Positions 6,175 to 13,103 of a DNA stretch of 15,064 nucleotides are shown piece by piece. This stretch comes from an uncultured Clostridia bacterium. Lineage in GTDB: Bacteria > Bacillota > Clostridia > Christensenellales > CAG-314. The stretch covers positions 1 through 15,064 of the forward strand of contig CAKPPA010000011.1 of assembly GCA_934177025.1 (NCBI GenBank). Reading direction: 5' to 3'. Every line of letters begins with the position of its first letter. Positions within the stretch are counted from its first letter, which is position 1. Under the pieces are notes generated by a model that was given only the letters and a program-made list of their open reading frames with translations, did not search any database and was not told the origin of the DNA. The position numbers and the translations under genes are program-made.

Positions 6175-7269
6175 ATGGATATTTTGAAACTGAACTCCAT
6201 TTCGCCGCTTGCAGGCGAAGTTTTGAAAGGTTACACGCTCGTTTCGGAAAGCGAATCCCCGGTAGGGATCCTTGTCAGAAGTTTCAATATGGCGGACTAT
6301 GCAGTGCCGTCGACGCTCCTTGCCGTTGCACGCGCAGGCGCAGGCGTCAACAACATTCCGCATGCCGATTACGCAAAAAAAGGAATTTGCGTGTTTAACA
6401 CGCCGGGCGCAAACGCCAACGCCGTGAAGGAACTTGTGCTGTGCGACATGCTGTTGGCGGCACGTAACGTTTCCGAAGGAATCCACTGGGCGGAATCCTT
6501 AACGGGCGACGACGTGGCAAAACAAGTGGAAAAAGGAAAATCCGCCTTTGCCGGAACGGAAATTCAGGGCAAAACGCTGGCAATCCTCGGCTTGGGTGCC
6601 ATCGGCAGAAAAGTGGCGATTTCCGCAAACGCACTCGGAATGAACGTGGTCGGCTACGATCCTTTCCTTTCCGCCGAAGCAGCGGCCGAAATTCCGTTTG
6701 TGACGCGGGTAGATTCCGTTGCATCCGCTTATGCGGACGCGGACTTCATTTCCCTGCACATGCCGTTGACGGACACCACCAAATACATGATCGATTCGGA
6801 CGCAATGGCACAAATGAAAAACGGCGTCATCATCATCAACGCGGCGCGCGGCGAACTCGTTTGCAACGTGGCGTTGAAGGAAGGTTTGAGTTCCGGCAAA
6901 ATCCGCAAATACGTTACCGACTTCCCGAATGCGGAAGTCCTTGGCGTAAAAGGCGTTGTGGCGGTGCCGCACCTTGGGGCATCCACGGCGGAAGCGGAAG
7001 ATAACTGCGCCGTGATGGCAGCACAACAAATGAAGGACTACTTGGAAAAAGGAAACATCCGCAATTCCGTCAACCTGCCGAATTTGTCGGCGGAATGCGC
7101 AAAAGCACATCGGTTGACGATTTTGTCGCTGGAAGGCACGACGCTTCCTTACCAAGGAGTTTCCGCAACGCGAAACGGAATTACCTACACGATTGTGGAC
7201 ACCGATGCGCCGATTGATGCGGCTTCGGTGCAAGGCGAAGGAATTTTGCGCGTTCGTAACGTGTTTTAA
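6175..7269 (+). CDS. serA: D-3-phosphoglycerate dehydrogenase with a shortened ACT domain
   Basis: SerA oxidises 3-phosphoglycerate with NAD+ to 3-phosphohydroxypyruvate, the first step of serine synthesis. The 364-residue protein has the NAD-binding GLGAIG at 139-144, the substrate/catalytic stretch NAARGEL with R225, TDFPNAE at 248-254, and the catalytic histidine H266 in PHLGAST. It is of the short clostridial type, normally about 385-390 residues with one C-terminal ACT domain. Here the ACT region (about 309-364) keeps the first strand (AHRLTIL), the strand GITYTIVDTD and the end ILRVRNVF, but the helix and second strand between them are replaced by about 15 residues. The reading frame is intact. 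Allosteric inhibition by serine may be altered. GAGG lies before the ATG; serC ends 13 bp upstream. Confidence 0.95.
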   Translation: MDILKLNSISPLAGEVLKGYTLVSESESPVGILVRSFNMADYAVPSTLLAVARAGAGVNNIPHADYAKKGICVFNTPGANANAVKELVLCDMLLAARNVSEGIHWAESLTGDDVAKQVEKGKSAFAGTEIQGKTLAILGLGAIGRKVAISANALGMNVVGYDPFLSAEAAAEIPFVTRVDSVASAYADADFISLHMPLTDTTKYMIDSDAMAQMKNGVIIINAARGELVCNVALKEGLSSGKIRKYVTDFPNAEVLGVKGVVAVPHLGASTAEAEDNCAVMAAQQMKDYLEKGNIRNSVNLPNLSAECAKAHRLTILSLEGTTLPYQGVSATRNGITYTIVDTDAPIDAASVQGEGILRVRNVF

Positions 7270-7300
7270 TTCGTTTCCCCTTTTGTGGAAAGGAAACGAA
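7270..7300. repeat. Hairpin directly after the serA stop codon
   Basis: TTCGTTTCC (7270-7278) pairs perfectly with GGAAACGAA (7292-7300) around 13 bases. No T-run follows, so it is not a classical terminator; it may protect the 3' end of the serCA transcript. Confidence 0.55.
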
Positions 7301-7318
7301 AAATTACCACCCGAAAAG

Positions 7319-7352
7319 AAAAAAGAGTTCGTTACTTCGAACTCTTTTTTTT
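7319..7352. terminator. Strong bidirectional terminator between serCA and hom-thrCB
   Basis: A perfect 13-bp stem, AAAAAAGAGTTCG (7319-7331) with CGAACTCTTTTTT (7338-7350), has a 6-nt loop TTACTT and eight T at the right end. It has a T-run on both strands, so it can end serA transcripts and catch leftward transcripts leaving thrB. Confidence 0.92.
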
Positions 7353-7356
7353 GTTG

Positions 7357-7386
7357 AAAAAAGCCGCGGACGTTTCCGTGGCTTTT
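7357..7386. terminator. Second terminator hairpin, better placed for thrB
   Basis: A 12-bp stem (7359-7370 with 7375-7386, one G-T pair) joins AAAAGCC-GCGGA to TCCGT-GGCTTTT. On the minus strand it ends in six T (7357-7362), giving the first well-formed leftward terminator after the thrB stop at 7529. On the plus strand it ends in four T. Confidence 0.75.
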
Positions 7387-7451
7387 ACCGAATGACACGA
7401 TTTTCGTGCTTACCCTTTTTTGGCTTTTATCGAATCGCACGATTTTCGTGC
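7380..7451. repeat. Direct repeat, 42-bp period, between convergent operons
   Basis: Thirty bases at 7380-7409 recur at 7422-7451 with three mismatches; both contain GGCTTTTA, CGAAT and ACGATTTTCGTGC. A third partial unit (ACCGAATCGCACAAGG, about 7467-7482) continues the series. Each full unit carries a small hairpin followed by a T-rich segment, so the unit looks like a duplicated terminator. Confidence 0.7.
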
Positions 7452-7461
7452 GTCTTTTTTT
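7436..7461 (+). terminator. Small terminator-like hairpin in the second repeat unit
   Basis: CGCACGA (7436-7442) pairs perfectly with TCGTGCG (7446-7452) around TTT and is followed by TCTTTTTTT. The first repeat unit has a 5-bp version (7396-7408) followed by a later T-run. As it lies beyond two stronger terminators it is probably a back-up for rightward transcription. Confidence 0.55.
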
Positions 7462-7528
7462 GATACACCGAATCGCACAAGGGGTTTTCCCTTTCGGTCG
7501 AAACGGATTACACGACAAAAGGCTCGCC

Positions 7529-8443
7529 CTACGCGTTTTCCTTCCTTTCGCGGTAAAACCGACAACCCTCGAGGCGAATGCCTTCGCGATCCACTTCAAT
7601 TTTTTCCGCATGCCATCCGCCGGGGACGCTTGCCAATTTTGCCGAAAGTTCGGCGGACAAATCCTTGTCGGAAACGGCAAGTAAAATCGGGCCCGCTCCG
7701 CTTAAAAACACCGCCAACGCACCGCTTTTTAAAGCAGCGTTGCGGGCTTCCTCGTAACCCTCGATGAGTACCGCGCGGTACGGCTGGTGCAAACAATCCT
7801 TGGTTGCGGCCTGAAGTAATGCCGGATCGCCGGTGCGGAATGCTTCAGGCAAAAACAACACCCGTGCAAGGTTCCGTTGTGCGTTACACAACGTTTGCGT
7901 TTTCGGAATAGCTTCCCGTGCTTTTTGCGTAGAAAGGCGGAAGTTCGGAATCAGTGCCGTAAACTGCAATTTTTCGTGAATCGGAAAATGCGAAACGTAA
8001 ATTTCGTCCCCCTCGATTAATGCGCCTGCAAACCCGCCGAACACTGCCGGACAAACGTTGTCCGGATGCCCTTCGAACAAGGATGCGATGCGCGCGAGAT
8101 CCGCCTTGTTCCATTCCTTCCCTGCCGCTTCGAACGCCGCACAAACGCCTGCCACGATGCAGGTGGAACTACTGCCGAACCCTTTGCCTACCGGAACTTC
8201 GCCCGAATAGGAAATTTTCCAATTTTTGGTTTGCGGCGCCTTTAAAAAGTCCAATGCCCATTGATAACCCTTGTACACCAAGTTGTTTTCGTTGCTAAAT
8301 TCCTCGTCGAAGCCGACGAATTCCGCTTTTTCCTGCTCCTCGAACGTAAAGCGATTGTAGCGACTGAGTGCCATACCCGTGCAGTCGAACCCCGGGCCGA
8401 TGTTTGCGCTGGATGCCGAAACCGTAATCGTAAATTTCATCAT
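7529..8443 (-). CDS. thrB: Homoserine kinase
   Basis: ThrB phosphorylates homoserine with ATP to O-phosphohomoserine, the substrate of ThrC. The 304-residue protein is a GHMP kinase: N-terminal VSASSANIGPGFDCTGMAL (8-26) and the ATP-binding loop PVGKGFGSSSTCIVAG (84-99), with SGAGP toward the C-terminus matching the third GHMP motif. Length fits the family (about 300). It is the last gene of hom-thrC-thrB. Two adjacent ATG codons (8443 and 8440) are possible starts. The first overlaps the thrC stop by four bases (ATGA), the second by one; both imply translational coupling. GGAG lies rather far upstream (11 bp), fitting reinitiation. Two terminators follow at 7319-7386. Confidence 0.95.
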   Translation of the reverse strand: MMKFTITVSASSANIGPGFDCTGMALSRYNRFTFEEQEKAEFVGFDEEFSNENNLVYKGYQWALDFLKAPQTKNWKISYSGEVPVGKGFGSSSTCIVAGVCAAFEAAGKEWNKADLARIASLFEGHPDNVCPAVFGGFAGALIEGDEIYVSHFPIHEKLQFTALIPNFRLSTQKAREAIPKTQTLCNAQRNLARVLFLPEAFRTGDPALLQAATKDCLHQPYRAVLIEGYEEARNAALKSGALAVFLSGAGPILLAVSDKDLSAELSAKLASVPGGWHAEKIEVDREGIRLEGCRFYRERKENA

Positions 8444-9843
8444 AATTCAAAAAACTCCAACAAATATTTTTTTAATTCCTCGGGGGTGCCGCGAACGGGA
8501 TCCCGTTTTGGTTTTTGTTTTAAATTTTTTAACGGTGCGGGAATTTCCAACCCCGTTGCCTGTGCCAATGCCTCGGTTGCGTCGCCAAAGGACGGTTTTC
8601 CGATGCTTTTAAGTACTTCCGGTGCGAATTTGAATGCCGATGCCGTACTTAACACCAAGCACGTTTTATCCGACACTTCCGCCGCGCGCGACGCAACCGC
8701 CGTGTGCGTGTCGATAACGTACCCGTACGTTTCAAACACCTTGCCGATTTCCTCCCGCGTGCGTTCCTCCGAACAGCAGTAAGCAAGGAAATCCTGCGGA
8801 GGGCAAAACCGATAATGCCCGTCCTTTTGCAATGCGCTCATTTTTTCCGCAATTTCCGTTTCGGGGACGCCGCAAGCGTACAGCAACCGCTCGAAATTGC
8901 TGGAAACCAAAATATCCATGGACGGGGAGTTGGTTACGTAAAATTCCCGCCGCACGTCGTATTCGCCCGTTTCGATGCAGTCCGTCAACACGCGGTTGCG
9001 GTTGGAAGCGCAAATCAGTTTGTCGATTGGCAGCCCCATTTTTTTTGCGTAATACCCCGCTAAAATATCGCCGAAGTTCCCCGTAGGGACGCTGACGTCG
9101 AAGGACTCGTTTTCCTTTAACATCCCCTGCTTGCGCAAAAGGAAGTAACCGTAAAAATAGTAAGCGATTTGCGGAATCAGGCGGCCGATGTTGACGGAGT
9201 TTGCGCTGGAAAACGCACCGTCGTGTTCGCGCATGATTTCCTTTACGACGCGTTGCGCATCGTCGAAATTGCCGGCGACCGCACCCAAAAACGCATTTTC
9301 GGACAAATCCGTTAACATTTGCAGTTCCTGCGTTTCGCTGGTGCCGTGTTCGGGGTACATGACCGCAATGCGGAAGCCGTTTTGACCGCCGAATGCACTT
9401 AATGCCGCCTTACCCGTGTCGCCCGACGTCGCCGTGAGGATGCGCGTTTCCGTCGAAATGCCGTCCACCCGTTTTGCGGCACGAATGAGGGAAGGCAAAA
9501 TGCTTAAAGCAAAATCCTTAAACGCACAGGTTTTGCCGTGATAAAGTTCCAAATAACCGACCTTTCCCGCCGAAAACAAGCGAAGCGGCGGATCCGTTTC
9601 GAAACCGCGGTACGCCTCCTCGATTTCACGGAACAACAGTGCGTCGCCGCCGAATTCCGGAAAAAACGCGCGTAAAATTTGAAAACAAAGTTCGGGATAG
9701 GTGAATGCTTCCAGCTCGCGCAAACCTTGCGACCAATCCGGAAACTCGGAAGGGACAAACAATCCCCCGTCCGCCGCAAGCCCTTTCCGAATTGCCTGCG
9801 ATGCGGTTGCGGTTTCGCCGCCACGGGTGCTCAAGTACTTCAT
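8440..9843 (-). CDS. thrC: Threonine synthase
   Basis: ThrC is a PLP enzyme converting O-phosphohomoserine to threonine and phosphate. The 467-residue protein begins MKYLSTRGGE, typical of the long class of threonine synthases (N-terminal domain before the PLP domain). It has the PLP lysine K109 in YHGKTCAFKDFAL and the phosphate loop TATSGDTGKAAL (137-148). VPTGNFGDILAGYYAKKMGL in the middle is the conserved glycine-rich stretch of this class. Its ATG overlaps the hom stop codon by four bases (ATGA), so translation is coupled to hom. It lies between hom and thrB in the same transcript and shares control by the leader upstream of hom. Confidence 0.97.
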   Translation of the reverse strand: MKYLSTRGGETATASQAIRKGLAADGGLFVPSEFPDWSQGLRELEAFTYPELCFQILRAFFPEFGGDALLFREIEEAYRGFETDPPLRLFSAGKVGYLELYHGKTCAFKDFALSILPSLIRAAKRVDGISTETRILTATSGDTGKAALSAFGGQNGFRIAVMYPEHGTSETQELQMLTDLSENAFLGAVAGNFDDAQRVVKEIMREHDGAFSSANSVNIGRLIPQIAYYFYGYFLLRKQGMLKENESFDVSVPTGNFGDILAGYYAKKMGLPIDKLICASNRNRVLTDCIETGEYDVRREFYVTNSPSMDILVSSNFERLLYACGVPETEIAEKMSALQKDGHYRFCPPQDFLAYCCSEERTREEIGKVFETYGYVIDTHTAVASRAAEVSDKTCLVLSTASAFKFAPEVLKSIGKPSFGDATEALAQATGLEIPAPLKNLKQKPKRDPVRGTPEELKKYLLEFFEL

Positions 9844-11114
9844 GGTTGCAACACTTCCATTACCGCGTTGACGCGCACGAAGTTTTTCGATTCGTGCAAA
9901 CTACGTAGCGTTTCCTCCATCGCGCTGACCTTCGTCGGGTGAGTAATCAGTACGATTTTTTTGCAATCCTTGTCCGAGGCTGCCTGCTGATCCACCAAGG
10001 CAAGCGAAATGCCGTGCTTTGCAAAGCATTGCGCCACGCTGCTTAACACGCCGGCTTCGTCCTTTACCGTCATGCGGACGTAGTAACTTAATTCGTAATC
10101 CTTTTCAAACGGGAGTTGTTTCAAATGCAGTTGCAACGCAGGCTCGCCGTCGGCAACGTGCAAAATGTCGTTGGCTACCGCGCTCGCCGTCGGATCCCCG
10201 CCGGCACCCGCGCCCGTTAACGTAACACTGCCGCAACGATCCCCGCGAATGACAATGGCGTTTAGGGAATTGTTGATTTTGGAAAGAATGTGTTCCTTCG
10301 GCACCAACACCGGATTCACGCGCAATTCCAACTTGCCGTTGTTTAAGCGGCAGGACGAAAGCAATTTGATGACGAAATCGAACCGTTTTGCGGAAGAAAT
10401 GTCCTTCGCGGTGATTTCGCGAATGCCCGTGCGTGCAACGTCGCCGAACTCCACTTTTGCGCCGTAAGCCAAGCGTGCCAAAATGCAAAGTTTGTAAACG
10501 CAGTCGATTCCTTCGATGTCGTTCGTCGGGTCGCTTTCCGCATAACCTGCTGCCTGCGCTTGCTTCAACGCTTCGTCGAACCCTAAATTTTCCTCCGTCA
10601 TTTTGGTTAAAATGTAATTGGACGTGCCGTTGCAAATGCCGACGAGTTCGGAAATGCGATCGCCGTAAAAACAGTTGTTTAACGTGTTGATGACCGGAAT
10701 CGTACCGAGGCAACTTGCTTCGTACAACAGTTTTACGTTATGTTCCGCCGCAAGTTTTTCCAGCTCCTCGCCATACAAACACAACAAATCCTTGTTTGCC
10801 GTTACCACGTTTTTGCCCGCTTTCAGGGCTTTTTGCAAGTAAACGTGCGCCGGCTCGATGCGACCGAGGAGTTCCACCACGGTGTCGATGCTGTCGTCCG
10901 CCAAAATTTCGTCGATGTCGTTGGTAAACAACGATTCCGACAACCCGACTTTCGCCAATTTTTCCGGATTACGATCCAAAACCTTTCGGATTTCCACTTC
11001 CGCTCCGCGTTTTTCCTTCAGATAATCCGCGTTTTCCCGAAGGAGTTTGACAAGCGCCGAGCCGACGGTGCCCACCCCTAACAACGCGATCCGAATTTTC
11101 TTTTCGTTTTTCAT
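9840..11114 (-). CDS. hom: Homoserine dehydrogenase with ACT domain
   Basis: Hom reduces aspartate-4-semialdehyde to homoserine, the branch point to threonine, isoleucine and methionine. The 424-residue protein has an N-terminal Rossmann fold with GVGTVG at 13-18, TANKDLL around K108, GTSNYILTKM at 163-172, and D204 and K208 in EGIDCVYKL, the positions of the catalytic Asp and Lys known from the yeast enzyme. The C-terminal region (about 345-424, YYVRMTVKDEAGVLSSVAQC onward) is a complete ACT domain, expected to sense threonine, so the pathway has feedback at enzyme level as well as the transcription attenuator upstream. GGGAGG precedes the ATG at 11114. It is the first structural gene of the operon. 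Confidence 0.97.
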   Translation of the reverse strand: MKNEKKIRIALLGVGTVGSALVKLLRENADYLKEKRGAEVEIRKVLDRNPEKLAKVGLSESLFTNDIDEILADDSIDTVVELLGRIEPAHVYLQKALKAGKNVVTANKDLLCLYGEELEKLAAEHNVKLLYEASCLGTIPVINTLNNCFYGDRISELVGICNGTSNYILTKMTEENLGFDEALKQAQAAGYAESDPTNDIEGIDCVYKLCILARLAYGAKVEFGDVARTGIREITAKDISSAKRFDFVIKLLSSCRLNNGKLELRVNPVLVPKEHILSKINNSLNAIVIRGDRCGSVTLTGAGAGGDPTASAVANDILHVADGEPALQLHLKQLPFEKDYELSYYVRMTVKDEAGVLSSVAQCFAKHGISLALVDQQAASDKDCKKIVLITHPTKVSAMEETLRSLHESKNFVRVNAVMEVLQP

Positions 11115-11140
11115 AATTCCTCCCGACTTGAATTTTGCAT

Positions 11141-11172
11141 AAAAAAACTTCCTGTGCTTTTACACAGGAAGT
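11141..11172 (-). terminator. Attenuator terminator upstream of hom
   Basis: On the minus strand ACTTCCTGTG (11163-11172) pairs perfectly with CACAGGAAGT (11147-11156) around a 6-nt loop TAAAAG, followed by a T-run (11141-11147, the first T paired). It lies between the leader peptide stop (11201) and the hom ATG (11114), in the sense direction of the operon, so it must end part of the transcripts before hom. It could also stop read-through from hprK, which has no other terminator visible. Confidence 0.93.
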
Positions 11173-11219
11173 ATCGTTCGATTTCAAAACTTCACTTGTT
11201 TCAAAGCACTAAAAGATAC
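11154..11219 (-). promoter_or_regulatory. Candidate antiterminator pairings of the threonine attenuator
   Basis: Two leader segments just after the Thr codons can pair with terminator sequence. GTGCTTT (11203-11209, last two codons and first base of the stop) is complementary to AAAGCAC (11154-11160, loop and 3' arm). GTATC (11215-11219) is complementary to GATAC (11171-11175, edge of the 5' arm). The two cannot form together without a pseudoknot. Either would be hidden by a ribosome finishing the leader and exposed by one stalled at codons 15-20. Confidence 0.45.
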
Positions 11220-11293
11220 GGCGTACGCGTCATCGTCGTCGTCGTTGTCGTAATCGTGCTAATGGAAATCGTCAGAACTTTATTTTTTAACAT
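11201..11293 (-). CDS. Threonine-operon leader peptide (30 residues, Thr/Ile-rich)
   Basis: The minus-strand ORF starts ATG at 11293 and stops TGA at 11203-11201. It encodes MLKNKVLTISISTI, then six consecutive threonines, then MTRTPYLLVL. In all there are 10 Thr and 3 Ile in 30 residues; nine of the ten Thr codons are ACG. The Thr run (codons 15-20) lies at 11234-11251, and the stop codon is 28 bases before the terminator stem at 11172. This is the layout of a ribosome-mediated attenuator, as known for enterobacterial thrL, which also senses Thr and Ile. It carries the same role before hom-thrC-thrB: scarce threonyl-tRNA stalls the ribosome and spares the operon from termination. No Shine-Dalgarno site precedes the ATG, which coincides with the predicted transcription start. 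Confidence 0.85.
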   Translation of the reverse strand: MLKNKVLTISISTITTTTTTMTRTPYLLVL

Positions 11294-11299
11294 AGGCTC

Positions 11300-11328
11300 A
11301 GTGTAAAGGAGTTTTGCCGCTTTGTCAA
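11300..11328 (-). promoter_or_regulatory. Promoter of the thr leader and hom-thrC-thrB operon
   Basis: A perfect TTGACA (11323-11328), a 17-bp spacer and TACACT (11300-11305, 4 of 6) precede the leader ATG by six bases. Normal start-site spacing puts +1 at or next to the A of that ATG. The promoter lies in the 66-bp gap after hprK. Confidence 0.75.
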
Positions 11329-11359
11329 CTTCTTTCCCCTTGAATTTTTTGAATTTTTG

Positions 11360-12289
11360 TTAATTTCTGCGTTTTGTCAGCCTTTTTTCCAACTCCGCAC
11401 CGGCGTTGTAGCCCAAATTCCGCAATCGTTGCGCCGCGGCTGCCGTTTCGAGAATAATGCCCATGTTCCGCCCCGGCGTTACCGGAATGACGTAGCGGGA
11501 AATCGGCACCCCGAGAATCGTTTCGAACGTTTCCTTATCCCCCACGCGCTCGTACTGTTTGGAAGTGTCCCACTTTTCCAAATCCACGATTAATTCCACA
11601 CGCATGTCGAGCTGGAGCGCACTTGCGCCGTACAAACTGCGGATGTCGATGATGCCGATGCCGCGCACTTCCATAAAGTGACGAATCACTTCCGGCGAAG
11701 TGCCGATGATATCCTCGTTGACCTTTTTTAACAAAACAACGTCGTCGGACACCAGTCGATGTCCGCGTTTGACCAACTCCAACGCCGTTTCGCTTTTGCC
11801 GATGCCGCTATCCCCCTTGATTAGTACCCCGACGCCGTAAATATCCATTAACACGGCGTGCAGTTGCGTTTGCGGGGCAAGTAAATCCGCCAAAAAACTG
11901 TTGAGGCGGGAAACCAACGTGGTGGTGTTCCATTTAGATAAAAAAACGGGAACGCCGTACTTTTTGGCGTGTTTTGCAACGTACGGCTCGATTTTTAAGT
12001 CCCTTGTAAAAATTAAACAAGGAATGTTCCCCGCACAAAGGCGATCGAAACGCTGTTCGCGAATCGGCGTGTCAAGCGTGTTGAGGTAGGAGTACTCCGT
12101 TTGCCCGATGACTTGCACACGCTCGTTGCCGAAATAATCGTAGTAGCCGCTGAGTAGAAGCCCCGGGCGGCTGACGTTATCCGTAGTGAGGCAAATTTCC
12201 TTGCCGCTGTCGTAAATGATTTCCAACTGCAATTTTTTTGCAAACGTTTCCACACTTACTTTTTCCGTTCTTTCCAACGAATCACTCAT
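11360..12289 (-). CDS. hprK: HPr kinase/phosphorylase
   Basis: HprK phosphorylates HPr of the phosphotransferase system on a serine using ATP or pyrophosphate and also removes it, setting carbon catabolite repression in Firmicutes. The protein from the ATG at 12289 has 309 residues, the usual length. It shows H144 in the HAVLMDIYGVGVLIKG stretch, the P-loop GDSGIGKS at 159-166, SDDVV at 181-185, the family signature MEVRGIGIIDIRSLYG at 206-221 and VTPGRNM at 270-276. The start is chosen because GGAGGAG precedes it; a longer frame to 12340 would add 17 residues inside the upstream gene. It overlaps the HAD gene by 8 bases, so the two are co-translated. The HPr gene itself is not in the window. 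Confidence 0.96.
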   Translation of the reverse strand: MSDSLERTEKVSVETFAKKLQLEIIYDSGKEICLTTDNVSRPGLLLSGYYDYFGNERVQVIGQTEYSYLNTLDTPIREQRFDRLCAGNIPCLIFTRDLKIEPYVAKHAKKYGVPVFLSKWNTTTLVSRLNSFLADLLAPQTQLHAVLMDIYGVGVLIKGDSGIGKSETALELVKRGHRLVSDDVVLLKKVNEDIIGTSPEVIRHFMEVRGIGIIDIRSLYGASALQLDMRVELIVDLEKWDTSKQYERVGDKETFETILGVPISRYVIPVTPGRNMGIILETAAAAQRLRNLGYNAGAELEKRLTKRRN

Positions 12290-13103
12290 TTGACTCCTCC
12301 AAACAAAACTTTTCAATGACTTCCGCAACGCCGTCCTCATCGTTGGTAAGCGTTACGTAATTTGCGATTTTTTTCACTTCGTCGAACGCATTGCCCATGG
12401 CGACGCCCAAACCGGCAAATTCGATCATCGACACGTCGTTCATACTGTCGCCGACGGCGATGCATTCCTCCTTGGTAAACCCGTACCGATCCAGCAAAAA
12501 TTGAATTGCCGTTGCTTTGGAGGCTCGGTTGCTGGCAATTTCCATAAAATACGGCTTTGTTAAATTCACCAGCACTTCCGTTGCAAACGCCGCACGCACT
12601 TCGTCGGAAATGCGTTTTAAGGCAACGGGATCCTCAATTACCAACAATTTTGTCGGCTCGACTTGGTTGCGCCGCGCAAACTCGCTTAACGGCTCGTTGG
12701 TTTCCACCGCCTGAATGCGATTGGTGCGTTCGTACTTCAAAGTGTACGCCGTTTTTTGTTTTACGTACAAAACGTCGTCGTAGTACATTTGTATGTACAT
12801 GCCGCGGCCTTCCAATTCGTGCAGTAGCCGAAGCGCAAGGTCGTTGGACATCACGGATTTTCGCAGGATTTCCCCTGTTTTTTGATCCGCAATTAAGCCG
12901 CCCTGATAGCAAATAATGGGTGCGGAAACGTCCAACACGTTGAGATAGCGTGCAATCGACGTGTACATACGCCCCGTTGCCACCGTAAAAACACCGCCTT
13001 TTTGCACGTATTTGCGAATGGTGTTTAGCGTCCGTTCGCTTAACGTGTAGTCGCTCCTTAACAGCGTGTCGTCAAAATCCGCCGCTACAAATTTATATTT
13101 CAT
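12282..13103 (-). CDS. Cof-type HAD-IIB family phosphatase
   Basis: The 273-residue protein is a haloacid dehalogenase-type hydrolase of the Cof subfamily: motif I DFDDTLL with the nucleophile D9 and acid/base D11, motif II in VATGR (41-45), K196 near the third motif and GDSMND at 218-223, with a C2-type cap between. Such enzymes dephosphorylate sugar phosphates, FMN or similar metabolites; the substrate cannot be read from sequence. The ATG at 13103 overlaps the end of uvrC by 11 bases and is preceded by AAGGGG; a longer frame to 13157 would extend further into uvrC and adds no domain. It lies between uvrC and hprK in one transcript. Confidence 0.92.
   Translation of the reverse strand: MKYKFVAADFDDTLLRSDYTLSERTLNTIRKYVQKGGVFTVATGRMYTSIARYLNVLDVSAPIICYQGGLIADQKTGEILRKSVMSNDLALRLLHELEGRGMYIQMYYDDVLYVKQKTAYTLKYERTNRIQAVETNEPLSEFARRNQVEPTKLLVIEDPVALKRISDEVRAAFATEVLVNLTKPYFMEIASNRASKATAIQFLLDRYGFTKEECIAVGDSMNDVSMIEFAGLGVAMGNAFDEVKKIANYVTLTNDEDGVAEVIEKFCLEESNE

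Noticed and set aside
6499..7680. 393-residue minus-strand frame opposite serA
   Set aside because: It lies antisense to serA and the terminator cluster and overlaps the end of thrB; the translation is a His/Arg/Phe-rich shadow with no recognisable domain.
11115..11328. T-box riboswitch upstream of hom
   Set aside because: The transcript from the predicted promoter is too short before the terminator, and no T-box core (TGGNACCGCG-like) is present; the Thr-rich ORF explains the region better.
12290..12340. Longer start for hprK
   Set aside because: It would add 17 residues overlapping the HAD gene, whereas the ATG at 12289 has GGAGGAG at good spacing and gives the normal 309-residue length.
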